This document shows, piece by piece, positions 1-7,901 of a stretch of 42,343 nucleotides of DNA. The position numbers and the translations under genes were made by a program. The notes under the pieces were generated by a model that had not been told where the DNA came from, searched no databases, and saw only the letters and a list, made by a program, of their open reading frames with translations. Origin of the DNA: a virus; IMG/VR virus record IMGVR_UViG_3300017917_000554, positions 1-42,343 of that record; one strand, written 5' to 3'. Each line of letters starts with the position of its first letter. Position 1 is the stretch's first letter.

Positions 1-263
1 TGAACGAAGATAATTTAGAAAAAATAAAATTAGTAGAATTGTTAAAGGGCAAAAAGACTCCGATAACAGAGGCTTCATTAAATCTTCAATTTCCAGCAAT
101 GACCTTGTATGAACTTAAAGAGTATTTGTACAGTGACAAATATTACAACTGGAATGTTACTCTAGACGAAGATGGATATATTTGTGTACAATCAAGAAAG
201 AATACTCCTAAGACCCGCATTGGGTGGGGTGTCTTTGAAAAGGATTTAGTATGTCGAATTTAG
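1..263 (+). CDS. Small phage protein of unknown function (5' end cut by one base)
   Basis: The frame is open from position 3, and bases 1-2 are TG, so the start codon is probably an ATG whose A lies just outside the window. The product would be 87 residues, acidic and Tyr-rich, ending in a Trp/Phe/Arg-containing tail. It overlaps the next gene by 13 bases, which suggests translational coupling. I do not recognise a family. An internal TTG at 39 is a possible alternative start, but the upstream codons read as ordinary coding sequence, so I prefer the longer form. Confidence 0.6.
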   Translation, partial: NEDNLEKIKLVELLKGKKTPITEASLNLQFPAMTLYELKEYLYSDKYYNWNVTLDEDGYICVQSRKNTPKTRIGWGVFEKDLVCRI

Positions 264-517
264 AAGAACAGATTTCTCAAGAGTTTGCAGAACAAATGTG
301 CAGTAGTATTGACTTTGAAATACTATCAGATATATTAGTCAATGCCTGCGGATGGCATAAAATAAAGTTGACAAGATTCACAGATAATCGACACGCAGTA
401 GATATTGCCAATTGGTGTCACGATACACTTAAGAACGAATGGAAACGTAACGGTTCAACTTTTATTTTTGAAGACCAGGGAGATGCTGTAAACTTTACAT
501 TAAAGTGGGTACGATGA
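251..517 (+). CDS. Small phage protein, FxLKW-tail paralogue 1
   Basis: This 88-residue protein is the first of five neighbouring small proteins with the same C-terminal 16-residue pattern: an aromatic pair, an acidic stretch with D or E, then F-x-[LM]-[KR]-W within one to three residues of the end. Here it reads FIFEDQGDAVNFTLKW. The N-terminal part is not obviously related to the others. Its stop overlaps the next ATG (ATGA), so the genes are probably translationally coupled. Function unknown. Confidence 0.75.
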   Translation: MSNLEEQISQEFAEQMCSSIDFEILSDILVNACGWHKIKLTRFTDNRHAVDIANWCHDTLKNEWKRNGSTFIFEDQGDAVNFTLKWVR

Positions 518-735
518 TCAAGGTTAGTACGGCAGATCCGTTATTCAATCAAGCATACTTAAATGCTTTTCGTGCCTTGCCAGTTATTGAATTAGAAATG
601 CCTCGTCAATATGGACAACGTTGGCGTGAAGCCTACAAGTGTAGAGTTGATGTTGGCGGAGGCGAATGGCCGCATCGCAGTTATATCTTTGACAACGATG
701 AAGATTACACACTGTTTATGCTAAGGTGGCTATGA
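514..735 (+). CDS. Small phage protein, FxLKW-tail paralogue 2
   Basis: A 73-residue product starts at the ATG that overlaps the previous stop as ATGA. A GTG at 505 in the same frame would extend it, but the overlapping ATG matches the arrangement of its neighbours. The C-terminal motif is YIFDNDEDYTLFMLRW. The protein has no predicted membrane segment and no recognised domain. It is likely a diverged tandem duplicate of the neighbouring genes. Confidence 0.72.
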   Translation: MIKVSTADPLFNQAYLNAFRALPVIELEMPRQYGQRWREAYKCRVDVGGGEWPHRSYIFDNDEDYTLFMLRWL

Positions 736-992
736 AAGTTAGCATACAACATTGGCGTTTTGAAGACGGCTCAACAGTTCCTAATCCCGATAGTCGTTGG
801 AAAATGGAGCCACCGCCTCGCGGGTGGTACTGTTGGGCCTATACACAGAACGATGCGGAGTTTGTAGATTGGATGGCAGCAACTTGTCCTACAGCAGATG
901 TTACTCATCGATTTAACAGTGGCAATCCAATGTATACTGTCTATATCAAAAACGACAACGAAGCAACTTTGTTTAGTTTAAAATGGATGTAA
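732..992 (+). CDS. Small phage protein, FxLKW-tail paralogue 3
   Basis: An 86-residue protein starts at an ATGA overlap with the previous gene. It is rich in Trp and Pro and has a repeated Cys/Trp character in the middle. The C-terminal motif is VYIKNDNEATLFSLKW followed by the final Met. Only the tail is clearly shared with its neighbours, so the family may have a common C-terminal strand-helix element on variable N-terminal parts. Function unknown. Confidence 0.72.
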   Translation: MKVSIQHWRFEDGSTVPNPDSRWKMEPPPRGWYCWAYTQNDAEFVDWMAATCPTADVTHRFNSGNPMYTVYIKNDNEATLFSLKWM

Positions 993-993
993 T

Positions 994-1395
994 ATGGCAC
1001 AGATTAAAAATTCTATTGCGTGGCCCAATGCGCTGGATAGAACACCGCAGGTTAATCAAGCTCTTGCGGACTGGTACTTCAAAGCCCACCCAGACCGGAT
1101 CTACAGGCCCCCAGTGAATAAGTACAACCTTATAGGAGATCGTGTGGAAGAATGTAGAGAACTAGAAGTACATACATTTCAAATGGGAGATGTTGACGAT
1201 CCAGACTTGTATGCTGCAGAACCATTATGGCAGTGGCAGCAAAGTGAATTTGGTCAGTGGGTTATGAAAAATGCAGCAGATACTCCCACTTGGCACAGAA
1301 TGGCCGATCCTACAAGTTTTGGTTATCGATATATAATTACAGCAAAGTTTATGGGACCAGCACTCACCAAAATGTTGTTGAGAAAGGGCAGTTAA
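994..1395 (+). CDS. Phage protein of unknown function (133 aa)
   Basis: This 133-residue soluble protein begins two bases after the previous stop. It is Trp- and Pro-rich and lacks the FxLKW tail of its neighbours. Its stop (TAA) shares one base with the next ATG (TAATG). I recognise no catalytic motif. Because it sits inside the FxLKW paralogue series it is probably co-expressed with them. Confidence 0.72.
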   Translation: MAQIKNSIAWPNALDRTPQVNQALADWYFKAHPDRIYRPPVNKYNLIGDRVEECRELEVHTFQMGDVDDPDLYAAEPLWQWQQSEFGQWVMKNAADTPTWHRMADPTSFGYRYIITAKFMGPALTKMLLRKGS

Positions 1396-1652
1396 TGGAT
1401 AATCCAAAAAATTTTGTTAATATGGCTCACAAAAAAGTAGGAGCCACGCTGTTAGAAGATGACAAACTAATGGCAATATTAGAATCGTATCATATCGTTC
1501 GTCTTGAGAAAGACGATGACTTTTCTGAAAAATTGGGCTGGTGTTTGGAACACTGTCAAAATAAATTTCGAGATATTAAAGAATCAAATTGTCGAGCTTG
1601 GTATTTCCAAAATGAACAAGATGCTTCTATGTTTGCAATGAGATGGTCGTGA
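1395..1652 (+). CDS. Small phage protein, FxLKW-tail paralogue 4
   Basis: An 85-residue protein starts at the ATG of a TAATG junction. The in-frame region upstream (from 1257) overlaps the preceding gene and is not needed. The C-terminal motif is WYFQNEQDASMFAMRW plus a final Ser. Two Cys lie in the middle (GWCLEHCQ). Function unknown. Motif, position and size make it a paralogue of the genes at 251, 514, 732 and 1643. Confidence 0.72.
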   Translation: MDNPKNFVNMAHKKVGATLLEDDKLMAILESYHIVRLEKDDDFSEKLGWCLEHCQNKFRDIKESNCRAWYFQNEQDASMFAMRWS

Positions 1653-1900
1653 TTGATCCAAAATATCTCAAGGATTTGACTCCGCCAAAAAACCTGTTAG
1701 ATCAGTGCTATCAGGTGCTACTATCTGATCCAGAGGAGCCTATGTGGCGTATTAAAAAATGGGCTCGGGAGCATTGTCAAAGTTTCATTTGGGCAGAATT
1801 GGTAGACACTTCAGATGTTAGTTACCAATATGACAGCGTGGCAGCATTCTATTTTATTGAAGAAGCAGACAAAATAATGTTTGCTCTAAAATGGAAATGA
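1643..1900 (+). CDS. Small phage protein, FxLKW-tail paralogue 5
   Basis: This 85-residue protein ends with FYFIEEADKIMFALKW plus Lys. The start is uncertain: ATG at 1643 overlaps the previous gene by 10 bases, while GTG at 1649 would give the 4-base overlap seen for its neighbours. The last codons contain the -35 element of the promoter for the following gene. Function unknown. Confidence 0.7.
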   Translation: MVVIDPKYLKDLTPPKNLLDQCYQVLLSDPEEPMWRIKKWAREHCQSFIWAELVDTSDVSYQYDSVAAFYFIEEADKIMFALKWK

Positions 1901-1909
1901 TGCTATAAT
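1881..1909 (+). promoter_or_regulatory. Sigma70-type promoter
   Basis: TTGCTC at 1881-1886, a 17-base spacer and TATAAT at 1904-1909, with TGC just before the -10 (extended -10). It lies 35 bases upstream of the ATG at 1945. Confidence 0.65.
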
Positions 1910-1944
1910 AGTATATCAATAACATCTAAACGAAAGAAACAAAA

Positions 1945-2346
1945 ATGAAAATTGGTTTTAGTTTAGGACGTTGCGTCCGCGATATTGTTAACGAATCGGT
2001 GTCTTTTGATGATGTGGCATTTATCATTGCTGCCACTAATATTCATTCTGAAGAACAGCTTGCTCAGGTTGTTGATAGCTATTTGTATCGAGACGAATAT
2101 CTGTACGGGCTAGATGACGCCCGTTGTCAAGAAATAGCTCTGGCCCTTTGGAATTCAAATAAAATTTTACAACCACGTAGACAGGGTATGCATCGACACA
2201 AACAACCAGAAAATGCCGTTTGGGTTGATATATTTCCTACAGTAAATAGTAATAACGATGCTGTTAAAAAAGCCTGGGACGCTTATCGTTTTATGCTACA
2301 TATGACAGAAAACGTTGACAACGAGGCAGTTGAAATCTTTAAGTAA
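1945..2346 (+). CDS. Phage protein of unknown function (133 aa)
   Basis: This 133-residue protein is the first gene after a sigma70-like promoter. An A-rich GAAAG stretch precedes the ATG. The protein is mixed alpha/beta by composition, with a regular N-terminal segment containing VSFDDVAFIIAATNI and a basic middle (RRQGMHRHKQ). No family recognised. The following gene starts 10 bases after its stop, behind a good AAGGAG ribosome-binding site. Confidence 0.75.
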   Translation: MKIGFSLGRCVRDIVNESVSFDDVAFIIAATNIHSEEQLAQVVDSYLYRDEYLYGLDDARCQEIALALWNSNKILQPRRQGMHRHKQPENAVWVDIFPTVNSNNDAVKKAWDAYRFMLHMTENVDNEAVEIFK

Positions 2347-2356
2347 GGAGAGCGTA

Positions 2357-2548
2357 ATGGTCAAAGTAGGAAGCATTTGGGAAGGTACTGATAAAAAATT
2401 CTGTGTTATTAGTGTAACAGACGTAAATGGTCATACCTGGGTACACTATAGAGAAGATCTTGGTATTAAAGTACCGACTAAAGAATGTAAAGAATATAGT
2501 TGTTATCTAGAAAGTTTTGTTGCAAGATTTCGAGAAATTGTAAATTGA
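2357..2548 (+). CDS. Small phage protein (63 aa)
   Basis: The start is the ATG at 2357, chosen because TAAGGAGAG lies eight bases upstream. The protein looks like a small beta-barrel: GSIWEGTDKKFCVISV and GHTWVHYRED resemble the SH3-like regulatory domains common in phage genomes, but this is only an impression. It overlaps the next gene through a TTGA junction. Confidence 0.68.
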   Translation: MVKVGSIWEGTDKKFCVISVTDVNGHTWVHYREDLGIKVPTKECKEYSCYLESFVARFREIVN

Positions 2549-2820
2549 TCAATCTTCATTTTTCTTTAAGTAATCCATATAGTGATCATTTTAACAGTGG
2601 TCATACCTGGAACGGTATTGTTGGATCTAGTTATAAAGTCTGGGAAGTGCAGATTATGGAAACCAATAATATTGTTGAATTTCAATTTAGATTAAATTTT
2701 AGGCAAGATCACGCAGGAATTTCACTCGAGTTGGGATTGCTAGGTCGTAATATTTGTGCTCAAATTTACGACACACGCCATTGGAACCGCAACGAAAATA
2801 AATGGGAAAACTATGACTGA
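2545..2820 (+). CDS. Small phage protein (91 aa)
   Basis: The most economical start is TTG at 2545, which overlaps the TGA stop of the preceding gene. A longer in-frame extension back to 2500 would run inside that gene. The product is 91 residues with alternating hydrophobic strands. It contains GHTW, as does the preceding protein, which hints at a distant relation. The end overlaps the membrane protein that follows by 8 bases. Function unknown. Confidence 0.6.
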   Translation: MINLHFSLSNPYSDHFNSGHTWNGIVGSSYKVWEVQIMETNNIVEFQFRLNFRQDHAGISLELGLLGRNICAQIYDTRHWNRNENKWENYD

Positions 2821-3196
2821 AGCACAGGCCGTAATTTTACTTCTAGCATTTTTTGGTATAAAACACTTTGTTGTTGATTTCCCGTTACAGGGCCCGTATC
2901 AATGGATGAACAAAGGTACCTACGGGCACCCAGGCGGACTGCTACACGCAGCCCTACACGGAATTGGTACTGTTGCAGCCCTTTGGTTGTTTGCTGACTT
3001 GCCCTGGATTTTTCTAATGATGCTATTCGATGTAGTTGTACACTATCACATCGATTGGGCAAAAATGAAGCTAAATGCACGATACGGATGGAAGGCTAAC
3101 GAGCACCCTCAATTTTGGTGGTTGCTGGGCTTTGATCAACTGCTTCATTGGCTAACTTACTGCATAATTATTGGCTGGACTATAGGTGCTTTTTAA
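2813..3196 (+). CDS. DUF3307-like small membrane protein
   Basis: This 127-residue integral membrane protein starts at the ATG overlapping the previous gene. It has about four hydrophobic segments and the motif KHFVVDFPLQ near residue 17, followed by conserved His residues (HAALHG, VVHYHIDW). This pattern is what I know as the DUF3307 family, seen in bacteria and many phages and of unknown function. It probably sits in the host inner membrane. Family call from motif memory only. Confidence 0.7.
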   Translation: MTEAQAVILLLAFFGIKHFVVDFPLQGPYQWMNKGTYGHPGGLLHAALHGIGTVAALWLFADLPWIFLMMLFDVVVHYHIDWAKMKLNARYGWKANEHPQFWWLLGFDQLLHWLTYCIIIGWTIGAF

Positions 3197-3205
3197 ATTA
3201 ACTTA

Positions 3206-3214
3206 TGCTATAAT
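3206..3214 (+). promoter_or_regulatory. Extended -10 promoter candidate
   Basis: TGC followed by TATAAT (3209-3214), 42 bases upstream of clpP. No good -35 is seen at the usual spacing, so it would rely on the extended -10. Confidence 0.45.
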
Positions 3215-3256
3215 TATTAAGAGGATAAGTAAGAGTACACTTAGTGGAGCCAAAAA

Positions 3257-3820
3257 TTGAAAAAAATTGATGAATTTAATGCAGAAGATCGTGTTGATAT
3301 CAAATTACTGGAAAATTCAGTACATTTTCTTGTTGGCGAAATTGAAGAAGAAAACATCACAAAATGTATCAAGTGGATCACATACGAAAATTATATCAAC
3401 AAACAAGATAAAATTTTAACATTGTATGTAAACAGTACAGGCGGAGACCTCTACCAGGCATTTGCACTGATTGACATAATGAAATCAAGTGAGTATCCAA
3501 TTAGAACTATTGGCATTGGTAGTGTAATGAGTGCTGCATTTTTAATTGTTGCCGCAGGCACAAAGGGCGAACGATATGTTAGTCAAAACACCAGCTGTAT
3601 GTGTCATCAGTTTAGTTCTGGTACAGATGGCAAATATCACGATCTCAAAGCTGAGATGAAAGAAACAGAATTACTGAATAGTAAAATGGTTGACATTTTA
3701 GTTACGGCAACTAAACAACCACCAAGTTACGTAAAGAAACGTTTACTCCCACCAACTGATCAGTATATGACCGCACAAGAAATGATTGAACACGGTGCCG
3801 CTGATTATCTTTTAGAATAA
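3257..3820 (+). CDS. clpP: ClpP-type serine protease
   Basis: This 187-residue protein is close to the usual ClpP size. LYVNSTGGDLYQAFALIDIM matches the ClpP oligomerisation and oxyanion region. The nucleophile is probably Ser92 (SVMSAAFLI; Ser89 less likely), the histidine is in MCHQF (His117), and the acidic residue lies near 168 in PTDQYMTAQE. The start is TTG, supported by GGAG seven bases upstream. In hosts ClpP works with ClpA/ClpX; phage copies may redirect host proteolysis or act in head maturation. No Clp ATPase is in the window. The active-site loop differs from the common ASMGA form. Confidence 0.88.
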   Translation: MKKIDEFNAEDRVDIKLLENSVHFLVGEIEEENITKCIKWITYENYINKQDKILTLYVNSTGGDLYQAFALIDIMKSSEYPIRTIGIGSVMSAAFLIVAAGTKGERYVSQNTSCMCHQFSSGTDGKYHDLKAEMKETELLNSKMVDILVTATKQPPSYVKKRLLPPTDQYMTAQEMIEHGAADYLLE

Positions 3821-3825
3821 ACAAA

Positions 3826-4074
3826 ATGAAAAATGTAATTACATTTGACCCAGTAGCTAAAGCCAACGAAGAGCGTAAAGAAGAATTATTATCTGTAGTA
3901 GACGAAATACGTAGACAGATAGAAGCAGGTGAGATCAAAGAATTTGTTGCCTGTAGTCTAGACGACGTAGGAGTTGCACAAATACACGTTTCTGCACTAG
4001 ACCTTCCGGGTAGTGTAGGACTATTCGAAATTGGTAAAGTAATGTTAATCAACAGTCAGGAAATGCTCGATTAA
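3826..4074 (+). CDS. Small phage protein (82 aa)
   Basis: An 82-residue protein starts five bases after clpP. The N-terminal half is a charged amphipathic helix (EERKEELLSVVDEIRRQIEAG). The C-terminal half has short strands, including a VACSLDDVG segment. I have the impression of a protein common in T4-like phages, but I cannot name a function. Tight spacing suggests co-translation with clpP and with the oxygenase that follows. Confidence 0.72.
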   Translation: MKNVITFDPVAKANEERKEELLSVVDEIRRQIEAGEIKEFVACSLDDVGVAQIHVSALDLPGSVGLFEIGKVMLINSQEMLD

Positions 4075-4076
4075 AT

Positions 4077-4691
4077 ATGGATTCGGTTGTTTATCACAAA
4101 TACCTAAATCTTCCTTTTGATTTTCCTAAACCAACAAGTTTTAATGAGCCACCCGAGGGCTACGCTGCGTTAGTTAACAGAGATCAAATCTATCCTCCTT
4201 TCGAAGAATGGATTAACAGTCTTGGATTAAAAATTTCAAATGTGTTAGAAGCATTCTATACAAAGCCCAACGGCGGTAGAGTGCCTCTACATTCAGATAC
4301 AAGTTATATACCCGGCACACACGATATATGTAAATTAAATTTTACCTGGGGACCACCAGACAGTACTACTCAATGGTACAAAATTAAAGACGAATCTAAA
4401 TTACAGAAATATCATTTCGGTGATGGCGGTGCTAATAAAAAATTCTATGAAGCAGGTATAGTACCTGATATAGATATCGAATATGTATTATTTGCTGACT
4501 GGGAAGATGCTGAGTTAGTCTACGAAGCTGTTATTGATCGTCCTAGTTTGCTAAACATCAGTCAACTACATTCTACTTGGAATCCTTCGCCAACTGAAGA
4601 TCGTTGGACCTTATGTTTTACTCTATTAGAAAACGGTGAACTGCTAACTGTTAAACGAGCCCTTGAGATTTTTAAAGATTACATAGTATGA
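4077..4691 (+). CDS. 2OG-Fe(II) oxygenase-like (AspH-type) protein
   Basis: A 204-residue protein with a double-stranded beta-helix iron-binding pattern: HSD (His72, Asp74), a second His at 165 in SQLHSTWN, and Arg176 in EDRWTLCF, placed as expected for 2-oxoglutarate binding. This resembles aspartyl/asparaginyl beta-hydroxylase-like proteins. The start ATG is two bases after the previous stop, and the end overlaps the aminotransferase by 4 bases, so the two are probably made together. The substrate is not deducible. It is one of eight such proteins in the window. Confidence 0.75.
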   Translation: MDSVVYHKYLNLPFDFPKPTSFNEPPEGYAALVNRDQIYPPFEEWINSLGLKISNVLEAFYTKPNGGRVPLHSDTSYIPGTHDICKLNFTWGPPDSTTQWYKIKDESKLQKYHFGDGGANKKFYEAGIVPDIDIEYVLFADWEDAELVYEAVIDRPSLLNISQLHSTWNPSPTEDRWTLCFTLLENGELLTVKRALEIFKDYIV

Positions 4692-5818
4692 AATATAGAG
4701 GCTTAATACCTAACGAACAACAAGAAACGATACATCCGCCCCTGCCACGATGGCAGTACGGAGAAATTCGTGATGGTAGAAAAATTGTAGATCCTATACT
4801 ACATTATGGCTGCTTTGTGTTAGGTTATGAAAATAATGAAATTGTAGATTTTGTAGCAGATGTTATTAAGAATAACAGACCAGAGATAGCCGAGCATATG
4901 ATGCCAAGAACCAACGATGTTCGATTAAATCATATCAGCTTTGATTTTGTAGATAGAATTTATAACCTTTCGGGAATGAATTCGTTCTTTGCTCTTAGTG
5001 GATCAGACGCCAACGAAGGCGCAGTAAAACTGGCCAGTGCTTATCACTATCAGAAAGGTAATCACCATAAAAAAACTGTTGTAGGATTTGAAAAAAGTTA
5101 TCACGGCAGCACGTGGTTAACTATGAGCATTGGCCACGATAATTTTATGGATAAGCCGTTTTATACAATGGATCCTTATCAAAGCATAAAACGCATACCT
5201 AGAGATTTTACTGACGACTGCGTCGATTGGAATACTGTCGCTGCTATTATGATTGAAACCTGTGCCTACGGACAACCGTTAATTCCGCCAAGCGCAGAGT
5301 TCTGGGCAAGACTAGATCGCATACGAACAGAACACGATGTATTGATAATCATCGATGATATTTTTATGGGCGGTGGAAAAACTGGACACTATCTAGGTTG
5401 GAAGCAGTTCAACATTGAACCAGACATCGCTACAATGGGTAAGGCAATAACCGCAGGGTTCTTTCCCCTAAGTATGGTTCTTTATAATAAAAAAGTTGAA
5501 GAGGCCCTTCCTCCAGGCTTTCGATGGGAACACGGGTTTACCTACTGCTTTAGCCTAGCAGGCATCGCTAGTGCTACAAAATATTTAGATATCTTAGAAA
5601 GAGATAATCTATTAGCCAATCACGATCAACTTGTAAAGACTGCAACGGCTACATTTGAAGAATGTGGATTTACAGTTAACAGTAGATTTGGTCTACATTA
5701 CAAAGTTAGCAACGAACACGAAAAATACTTTTACATAATTCCAGTGAATGCCACTGACGAATACTTTGAAGTACTAAGGGATAACCTACAATGGTTTACA
5801 CAGAGTACGACCCGCTAG
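4688..5818 (+). CDS. Class-III PLP-dependent aminotransferase or aminomutase
   Basis: This 376-residue protein has class-III aminotransferase landmarks: SGSDANEGAVKLA (around 105), SYHGST (137-142), the PLP-ring Asp in IIIDDIFMGGGKTG (Asp223/224) and the Schiff-base Lys252 in TMGKAITAGFF. This is the fold of glutamate-1-semialdehyde aminomutase and ornithine or diaminobutyrate aminotransferases. It starts at an ATGA overlap with the oxygenase and overlaps the amidinotransferase-like gene by 28 bases. Context with an arginine-type enzyme and a SpeD homologue suggests amine or guanidine chemistry, which is inference. Confidence 0.87.
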   Translation: MKYRGLIPNEQQETIHPPLPRWQYGEIRDGRKIVDPILHYGCFVLGYENNEIVDFVADVIKNNRPEIAEHMMPRTNDVRLNHISFDFVDRIYNLSGMNSFFALSGSDANEGAVKLASAYHYQKGNHHKKTVVGFEKSYHGSTWLTMSIGHDNFMDKPFYTMDPYQSIKRIPRDFTDDCVDWNTVAAIMIETCAYGQPLIPPSAEFWARLDRIRTEHDVLIIIDDIFMGGGKTGHYLGWKQFNIEPDIATMGKAITAGFFPLSMVLYNKKVEEALPPGFRWEHGFTYCFSLAGIASATKYLDILERDNLLANHDQLVKTATATFEECGFTVNSRFGLHYKVSNEHEKYFYIIPVNATDEYFEVLRDNLQWFTQSTTR

Positions 5819-6858
5819 AAGAAATTATTGTAGCAGACTCGTATCTGCCTGGCGACTTAGATCATCTATTTCCAAACAACTCTCTGTCATCGTTTAATCG
5901 TATATTAGACGAAACTAAACAAGACTTTGACAAGCTAGCAGACTTTCTTACAGCCGGCGGCATAAAAGTTACTAGACCCCAAGTGATGAAGTATTCCAAT
6001 CACGTTGCTATGAGCGGCTTTGATGTAAAATTTCCTATGGGTCCTACAGTACCAAGAGACCAATACAAGGTACAAGGAAAGACCATACTTCAGACCTATA
6101 CTAGTCTTACCGATCGATACTTTGACGGACTAAGCTATTATAAAATATTTTCTGATCTATTTGATCAAGGTTATAACTGGATCAGCCAACCAAGTCCGCC
6201 GCTGGTCAATGTAACCCCAGAGGACATATGGTATGTTAGTGGAGAGATCTATCATACAAGATTAAAGGACCGTTTGCTGTTTCACACAGCTACTATGTTT
6301 CCGGTGGGCGATAAAATTATTATGAACTCACAAGGTCCAGGTAACAAAATGGGCTTTGAATGGTTAAAAAGAAACTTACCAGAATTTCAATTTATTGAGA
6401 ACCACGGAACTCGTGCTGAAAATTATGGACACATTGATCACGGATTTATAATGATTGATGATGAAACAGTTGTACACGCAGGAATTGATTGGGTGCCACT
6501 GGCATTGCGTCATCTTAAATTAATTGATGTTGAACAGTATGTTCCTAAAGCTAATACCGCACAGTACAAACAAGATTATATTAGTGCTGGCGGTAGATAT
6601 AACTTGTCTTGGATTGAAAAATATCTAGATAACTGGCGTGGGTATAATCAGGACGTTTGTTTTGATCTTAACGTGTTAGTTATTGATCGTCACAACATAG
6701 TATTTGGTCGCCCACTGCCTGAGCTATTTCAATACCTAAAAACTTTTGGTATAGAATGCCACGTATGCGAACAGCGTCATATGCTGTTTTGGGAAGGCGG
6801 TGTTCATTGTTCTACACTAGACGTTAAACGTCGCGGTAATCTTAGATCTATTATCTAA
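5791..6858 (+). CDS. Amidinotransferase / deiminase-fold enzyme
   Basis: A 355-residue protein whose N-terminus (YDPLEEIIVADSYLP) and C-terminal GGVHCST with Cys340 match the guanidino-modifying superfamily (glycine and other arginine amidinotransferases, arginine deiminase, dimethylargininase). The catalytic His-Asp pair is probably GHID at 213-216. Full length (about 350) fits amidinotransferases better than dimethylargininases. The ATG at 5791 lies inside the end of the aminotransferase gene. A likely reaction is transfer of an amidino group from arginine to an amine, possibly one made by the upstream enzyme; the acceptor is unknown. Confidence 0.83.
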   Translation: MVYTEYDPLEEIIVADSYLPGDLDHLFPNNSLSSFNRILDETKQDFDKLADFLTAGGIKVTRPQVMKYSNHVAMSGFDVKFPMGPTVPRDQYKVQGKTILQTYTSLTDRYFDGLSYYKIFSDLFDQGYNWISQPSPPLVNVTPEDIWYVSGEIYHTRLKDRLLFHTATMFPVGDKIIMNSQGPGNKMGFEWLKRNLPEFQFIENHGTRAENYGHIDHGFIMIDDETVVHAGIDWVPLALRHLKLIDVEQYVPKANTAQYKQDYISAGGRYNLSWIEKYLDNWRGYNQDVCFDLNVLVIDRHNIVFGRPLPELFQYLKTFGIECHVCEQRHMLFWEGGVHCSTLDVKRRGNLRSII

Positions 6859-7652
6859 TCAAAACTGCGTATTTCAGCTAGATAGTCTTGATCCCAGTAT
6901 TGATAGTAATCTGTTTTTTCTAAGGCAGTTCTAGCTGATGTTAATTCTTGCTTAGTCTGCACAATAATGCAGGGAAAAACTCCGTTGCCTGTTTCGTGTC
7001 CGTTAATATAATTTGGCTTGTGCGGATGATCAGGCAGAAACACAAAGTTAGGGTTAAGCTCTTTGAGCGTTCTGCATAGATCTTCTAATTCGCTGTAACT
7101 GCTGCGAATACCGTTTTCCATATAAACTGTGATTTGATCTGTTAAACCTACAAATTCTTCCATAGATAATTTTTCTACAGAAACAATACGAGGCATCTTG
7201 GCAAATGGACAAATTCTATTTCCGCCAAGGTCTTGATGTTTAACAGTTATTCTAGCTATCCATTTTTCTACCACACGTTCTGGAGAATCTACAATATCTG
7301 TAAATCCGTGTTCTCGATCTAAAAATTTATAGTCTAGTGTAATAGGTTGAAACATAGACAAAGATTTAAACACTATGTCTGTTTCTAGATTAGCACAGGT
7401 GTACACGTCTAACTGAAGTGTTGCTGGATCTGTTTCGTCCCAGGTATGAAGGACGATATGACTGGTTTCGATCACAGCGAACGAAGTGATACCTCGATTG
7501 CCAACCTTGTCGCAGTACACAGATACCGGACCGTGCAGGATTTTCATCTGTATGTCGTTTACTAAATTTGAAATCCATTCTGATATTTGATCAGTGTCCG
7601 ATATAGGATTAGCAATCTGCGCTCTTACTAAAAGATGTTTATGTTGAAGCAT
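6855..7652 (-). CDS. speD: SpeD-like S-adenosylmethionine decarboxylase with extra C-terminal domain
   Basis: This 265-residue protein is about twice the length of class-1B SpeD. Residues 1-120 carry the SpeD pattern: Ser64-His65 (ETSHIVLHTW) where the pyruvoyl group would form, His69, and Cys86 in LDVYTCAN. The residue before the Ser is Thr rather than the usual Glu, so self-cleavage should not be assumed. Residues from about 130 form a second domain with GGNRICPFAK that I do not recognise. Convergent with the amidinotransferase gene (4-base overlap). Decarboxylated AdoMet is the aminopropyl donor for polyamines. Confidence 0.78.
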   Translation of the reverse strand: MLQHKHLLVRAQIANPISDTDQISEWISNLVNDIQMKILHGPVSVYCDKVGNRGITSFAVIETSHIVLHTWDETDPATLQLDVYTCANLETDIVFKSLSMFQPITLDYKFLDREHGFTDIVDSPERVVEKWIARITVKHQDLGGNRICPFAKMPRIVSVEKLSMEEFVGLTDQITVYMENGIRSSYSELEDLCRTLKELNPNFVFLPDHPHKPNYINGHETGNGVFPCIIVQTKQELTSARTALEKTDYYQYWDQDYLAEIRSFD

Positions 7653-7729
7653 ACGTTACTTATCAGTACACAATTAGCTCAATATAAAATTTTGTTGCAA
7701 AAAAGCCACATTATCAGGCCATATTTCAC

Positions 7730-7758
7730 TTGACAGCTAAATAAAAAGACAATATAAT
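7730..7758 (+). promoter_or_regulatory. Sigma70 consensus promoter, upstream of a tandem pair
   Basis: TTGACA (7730-7735), 17-base spacer, TATAAT (7753-7758). It drives rightward into the tRNA island. The 249-base gap 7653-7901 holds this promoter, the next one and no gene that I can see. Confidence 0.82.
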
Positions 7759-7815
7759 AGATACTGTTGCTTAGGAAGGCGTCAAAAAATATTTTGCCAA
7801 AATTGCAAATAGGGG

Positions 7816-7844
7816 TTGACAACAAGGCTAAGTAATAGTATAAT
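7816..7844 (+). promoter_or_regulatory. Sigma70 consensus promoter, downstream of a tandem pair
   Basis: TTGACA (7816-7821), 17-base spacer, TATAAT (7839-7844), 86 bases after the first. Transcription would start near 7851, about 50 bases before the ATG at 7902. Confidence 0.85.
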
Positions 7845-7901
7845 AGATACATAGGTTAGCGAGGTCGCTGATCTTTTTAAAGGATTTAAAGAGAAATAAA
7901 A

